In this document: one piece after another, positions 60,746 to 64,000 of the stretch
Numbering within the stretch: position 1 is the first letter of the stretch
Layout: every line of letters starts with the position of its first letter
Source of the DNA: Odobenus rosmarus divergens
Lineage: Eukaryota; Chordata; Mammalia; Carnivora; Odobenidae
Length of the DNA: 64,000 nucleotides
NCBI RefSeq assembly: GCF_000321225.1
Contig: NW_004450397.1
Span: 535,653-599,652 of the forward strand
Reading direction: 5' to 3'
The notes under the pieces: generated by a model
The model's input: only the letters and a program-made list of their open reading frames with translations
Told to the model about the DNA's origin: nothing
Database searches by the model: none
Translations under genes and position numbers: made by a program

Positions 60746-61700
60746 TGCTTTCTTACAAGCTCTATCTTATCTCACAGCCTTAACTTGGCTCTTGGACAGT
60801 GCCAGTTTATAAATTATACTTGTCTACCTCAGAAGTCAGTGCTATAGAGCTTTATTTAGGGAACTTTTTTTTTTCTGGATGATTTTATTTAATTACATTC
60901 TTTAAATTCCTCCTTTTCTTTCTCCTGCCATAAAGTTATCAGTATTGGAGACAGTGGGGACTAGAAAGCTAGCTACAGTTAGTGAGACATCTAACGCCTG
61001 CTGATTCTATTTTAAAGATAACACATCACACAACTGATCATCACACAACCACCTCTAACCAATCTATGCATGCAGGTGAGAAAATGAATGATAGATAGAC
61101 TGTAGCTTTAAGACAGCTGTTTCATTGAAATTGAATGATTATTTCTACATTAAAGTGAACTGCTGGTGTGGGATTGTGTATCAATGGTCTTATGGTCATT
61201 GCTGAGTATTAGAATGCTGTTTTGTTTTGTTTTGTTGTTTTGTTTTGTTTTGTTTTAACCCCAGGGTAAATCAACAGCCAGCAATAGATCTAATTGACAG
61301 GATGGCTGTTTTCAGCTAATGGCTTGTTACATCAATGGACCCTATCCTGGCCTCAATTATAGACATCAACATTTATTGCAAAAAAAAGCCACATCTAAAA
61401 GTGGAAAGCAAGGTAATGGAGCGTGGGTGAGGGGGGGAAGAAATCTTAGCAGATTTCCATCCCTAGTACTGAGCCCAAGATGCTGCTACAATTTTTAAAG
61501 CCAAACTTCTCTCCCTTATTACTGTACCTGACAAAAACCAAATATTATTAAAAAAAATAAAAAATAAAAAAATGATTATTTTCCATTGGTCTTACGAATA
61601 GATGGGATGGTTCAGCCTTAATTACATCATTCTCACCGATAGTTTACCCTCCTAAAAGTGTGCACATATAAATATTTATAGGCATGCCCTTTTTACACAA
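60746..61700. other. Unannotated unique DNA
   Basis: A (TTTTG)n array lies at 61219-61256 and A-rich low complexity at 61548-61572. No gene recognised. Confidence 0.4.
61219..61256. repeat. (TTTTG)n microsatellite
   Basis: Seven ttttg-type units with one shortened unit in the middle. No target-site duplication around it. Confidence 0.93.
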
Positions 61701-61995
61701 TTATAGTAAATCAGTTTCACAAACCACAAAAGCCCACTATGTGCCAGGCACAAGGCTAAGGTGCAGGATACAAAACCAAATAAATCTCATTTCACAGTCC
61801 TTAACCTCAAGGAAGTGGCCATGTAAATATGTAATTGTAATATGGTATAATAAATTAAATAAAGGAGTGCATACCAGGAGCAGAGGGAGCACAAGAAGAA
61901 GCTCAATCATTCTGTTCAGTGGGGGTGGGGAAGGTTTTACGTAGAAGAGAAGTCCTGATGAAATGCAAAGAACCTTTTAAGCATTTCGATAACTA
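61700..61995 (-). repeat. L2 LINE 3' end, antisense
   Basis: 'aaagcccactatgtgccagg', 'cacaaggctaaggtgcagga', 'ttcacagtccttaacctcaa' and 'ggaaggttttacgtagaaga' match the reversed L2. Confidence 0.8.
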
Positions 61996-62367
61996 GGTCT
62001 TGAGTCCTTTAGAGTCATTAAAGCAGAATTCTGGAGGGCTGCTATTCTCCAGAGATTTAGGTTTTTGTTTATTCTGCCTATTGTAAGCCACAGGTAAGTA
62101 GATAAATTTGCATTGCTAATCATCTTATTTCAAAATCTGCTGACATTTAGTGTTGTTGTGTATGAGATGTGTGGGTTAGTCAATTTTTAATGACTATTTG
62201 CTTATCTAGATTTGGATAGAGCCAAGGGACCAGTCCTTGATTGCTGAGCCTGTTAGGAAATCAGCATTTTTCCACATATGAAACTTAAATATGAAGAGCT
62301 AACTTATAAGCTTGTATTAATAATATTAATAGACAGATGTGCAACATACAAAAATGAATTAAAAAGA

Positions 62368-62430
62368 ACAATCCCACATGTAGCACATAGTAGGCCTTCA
62401 AAATACCATTATTGAATGAATAACTTTAAG
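62368..62430 (+). repeat. L2 or MIR 3' terminus
   Basis: 'tgtagcacatagtaggcctt' and 'attattgaatgaataac' are the shared terminal signature. Too short to separate the families. Confidence 0.5.
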
Positions 62431-63795
62431 AATAAAATTACACATGGCTACTCTGAAATGTGTTTTGTGTTTGGAGCAAGATAAAAACATATTATATATT
62501 CAAATTATTTTTAACATAAAAAAGACAAAACTTTCTTTAAAGTATTTATTTTCTACCTTTTTTTTTTCTTTTTGGGTCAAAGATTTCCAAACCTCTTGAG
62601 AGACAAAGTATTAGCCTATGTGAAATTAGCGATGAAACATGCACACCACAAAAATAACCAATGTATATCTAGAGAAACAATATCCTAATGATCCCAGAGC
62701 TATAAGAATTAAAATTGAAAAAAAAAAAAAGTAAATTGAAAATGCACCTATCACCTGAAACTAAAAATAATATATGGTGAAGGAAGGTTAGCCAAGTCAG
62801 AAATTTGTTTTAACAGATCCTCAAACACTGCTTTATTGTCCATATTTCTCACTTCACTCCCTTAAAAAATTTTTCCTAGACGGTCTTTCACAAACATGTT
62901 TGCAACAATCACAGAAAGGTTGTAAAGAGCTTCTAGAAGCATATTCAGTTACCTTGCTACCCTGTATCCTCACCACAATCCCCATGGTCCCCACTGACAC
63001 CCTTTTGCTTGCAGGATACATTTACCTTTTGGGGGTCATAACTTTCTCTGTGTGGCCACAGTCTTAGTTCCACTATAGTTTTTCCAAGTTATGGTAATTT
63101 CCTTTTCAAATTAATTACATGATAGAATTCTGCACTTTGAATTTGCCCTTATTTTTTGCCTTCCTGGAGAAACTAGATTTTGGAAGTAGAAAAATTTAAG
63201 GTTAGATCAACTTATTTTATTCATTCTGTCTTCCTCTAAAATATATATCTTCACTCTTCTTCACTGGTCATTTTCATAATTTTATTTTATATATAACTGA
63301 TGTTCACAACTGTTTTACTTTCTGACAACTCATTTATCTATTGATTTTTCATTTTCTTATTTGTGCTGATTAAATATCCAATTAAATTGCTTCTAAAATT
63401 AAGTCATTTCGGTTTCCATAAATTTGATAAACACTTAGCCATTTTATTTCATTCATCTCTTTGACTATAAGGTGTTCATAGCTTGGTATTTATTTCAATT
63501 TCTTGGGTCATTTTCATCTCCAGGGATAATTGGGTTTATAACAACAACAAAAACAGTTTTTTTTTTAAAGGAGAATTTTTCCTCTTGTTTCTGTCATGTT
63601 AATATATGTTCCTTCTAAAGTACTATGTGATTATTTAATTAATAAACACTTTCTGATAACCCTGTGCATATGGCCCTTGATATGGACATAACTTAAACAT
63701 CATAGATAATAATGCCAAAAAGCAGCTTGACATATTTATATCACTTCAAAAGTTTCACTGGAATCAAATAAAACATTTCCTAAGTTGAACTATAG
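62431..63795. other. Unannotated AT-rich DNA
   Basis: T-run at 62558-62568 and A-run at 62718-62731. No gene or assignable repeat. Confidence 0.4.
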
Positions 63796-63799
63796 ATCT

Positions 63800-64000
63800 C
63801 TGCCATCAATTCCAATTCAGCATCAGTGGAACCTCTTCTACCAGATTGCCCTTCCATCTGATTCTTCATCCTCAATAGCCACACTAACAGCAAATATTAT
63901 TAATTCTAACTCCCAACCATGTTTCAAACATGTTCACTCCTTTCTGACGACTTTAATTATCCAAGCCACTCCTATCTCTTCCTTAGACTTCTGCAATAAA
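63800..64000 (+). repeat. L2 LINE, cut by the window end
   Basis: 'caagccactcctatctcttc' followed by 'cttagacttctgcaataa' corresponds to the L2 segment 'ctctcgcctggactactgca', and the upstream text is compatible. It should continue beyond the window. Confidence 0.55.

Noticed and set aside
1..64000. CRISPR arrays, operons, ribosome-binding sites, attachment sites, phage or plasmid features
   Set aside because: The SINE, LINE and MIR content shows mammalian nuclear DNA, and no regularly spaced repeat array is present.

Overview
The window is nuclear DNA of a carnivoran mammal. It is AT-rich and CpG-poor. About fifteen tRNA-Lys-type Can-SINEs are present on both strands, and their 'GCGCCTGGGTGGCTCAG' heads, TC-rich middles and (AAAT)nAAAATCTTT tails are diagnostic of Carnivora. 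The subtype with 'GACTGCCTTCGGCTCAGGTCATGATCCTGGAGTCCC' features (split here: GACTGCCTTCGG / CATGATCCTGGAGTCCC) suggests a non-canid caniform such as a bear, seal or mustelid. That placement is inference. I could not recognise a locus or chromosome.

No protein-coding gene, exon, CpG-island promoter, tRNA, rRNA or snRNA could be supported. The window is best read as intergenic DNA or the inside of a very large intron. The open reading frames are short; the longer ones are either inside LINE-1 copies or occur by chance in AT-rich DNA.

Layout. 0-10 kb: an L2 3' end, two adjacent Can-SINEs sharing an outer target-site duplication, a 3' L1 fragment, MIRs, and single Can-SINEs at 7.0 and 8.9 kb. 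10-20 kb: a MIR with a nearby duplicated A-tailed segment, a long antisense L2, a perfect hairpin at 14.05 kb, an old L1 at 15.9-17.0 kb and a Can-SINE with a (GTTT)n tail. 19.7-25.9 kb: antisense L1 3' ends, an LTR-like relic and three Can-SINEs. 26-32 kb: mostly unique sequence with a few MIRs and one SINE. 32-39 kb: an L1 relic that keeps 5'-UTR-like sequence, L2s, MIRs, a poly(T)-only insertion and a second old L1. 39-45 kb: MIRs, TG microsatellites, three SINEs, unique DNA with a five-unit heat-shock-element-like site, and an L3/CR1 relic. 46-53 kb: MIRs, L2s and a nested SINE complex that may carry a 3' transduction. 53-56 kb: a 139-bp segment present twice, with no differences seen. 57.3-60.7 kb: the youngest-looking LINE-1, rearranged by a clean 5' inversion (twin priming). 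61-64 kb: L2 pieces and unique DNA.

The genes do not work together here because none is seen. The window mainly records successive retrotransposition: ancient L2, MIR and L3, then mid-age L1M copies, then carnivore L1 with its SINE partner. A few small structures stand out from that background: perfect hairpins, the 139-bp duplication, the HSE-like array and the tail-only insertion.
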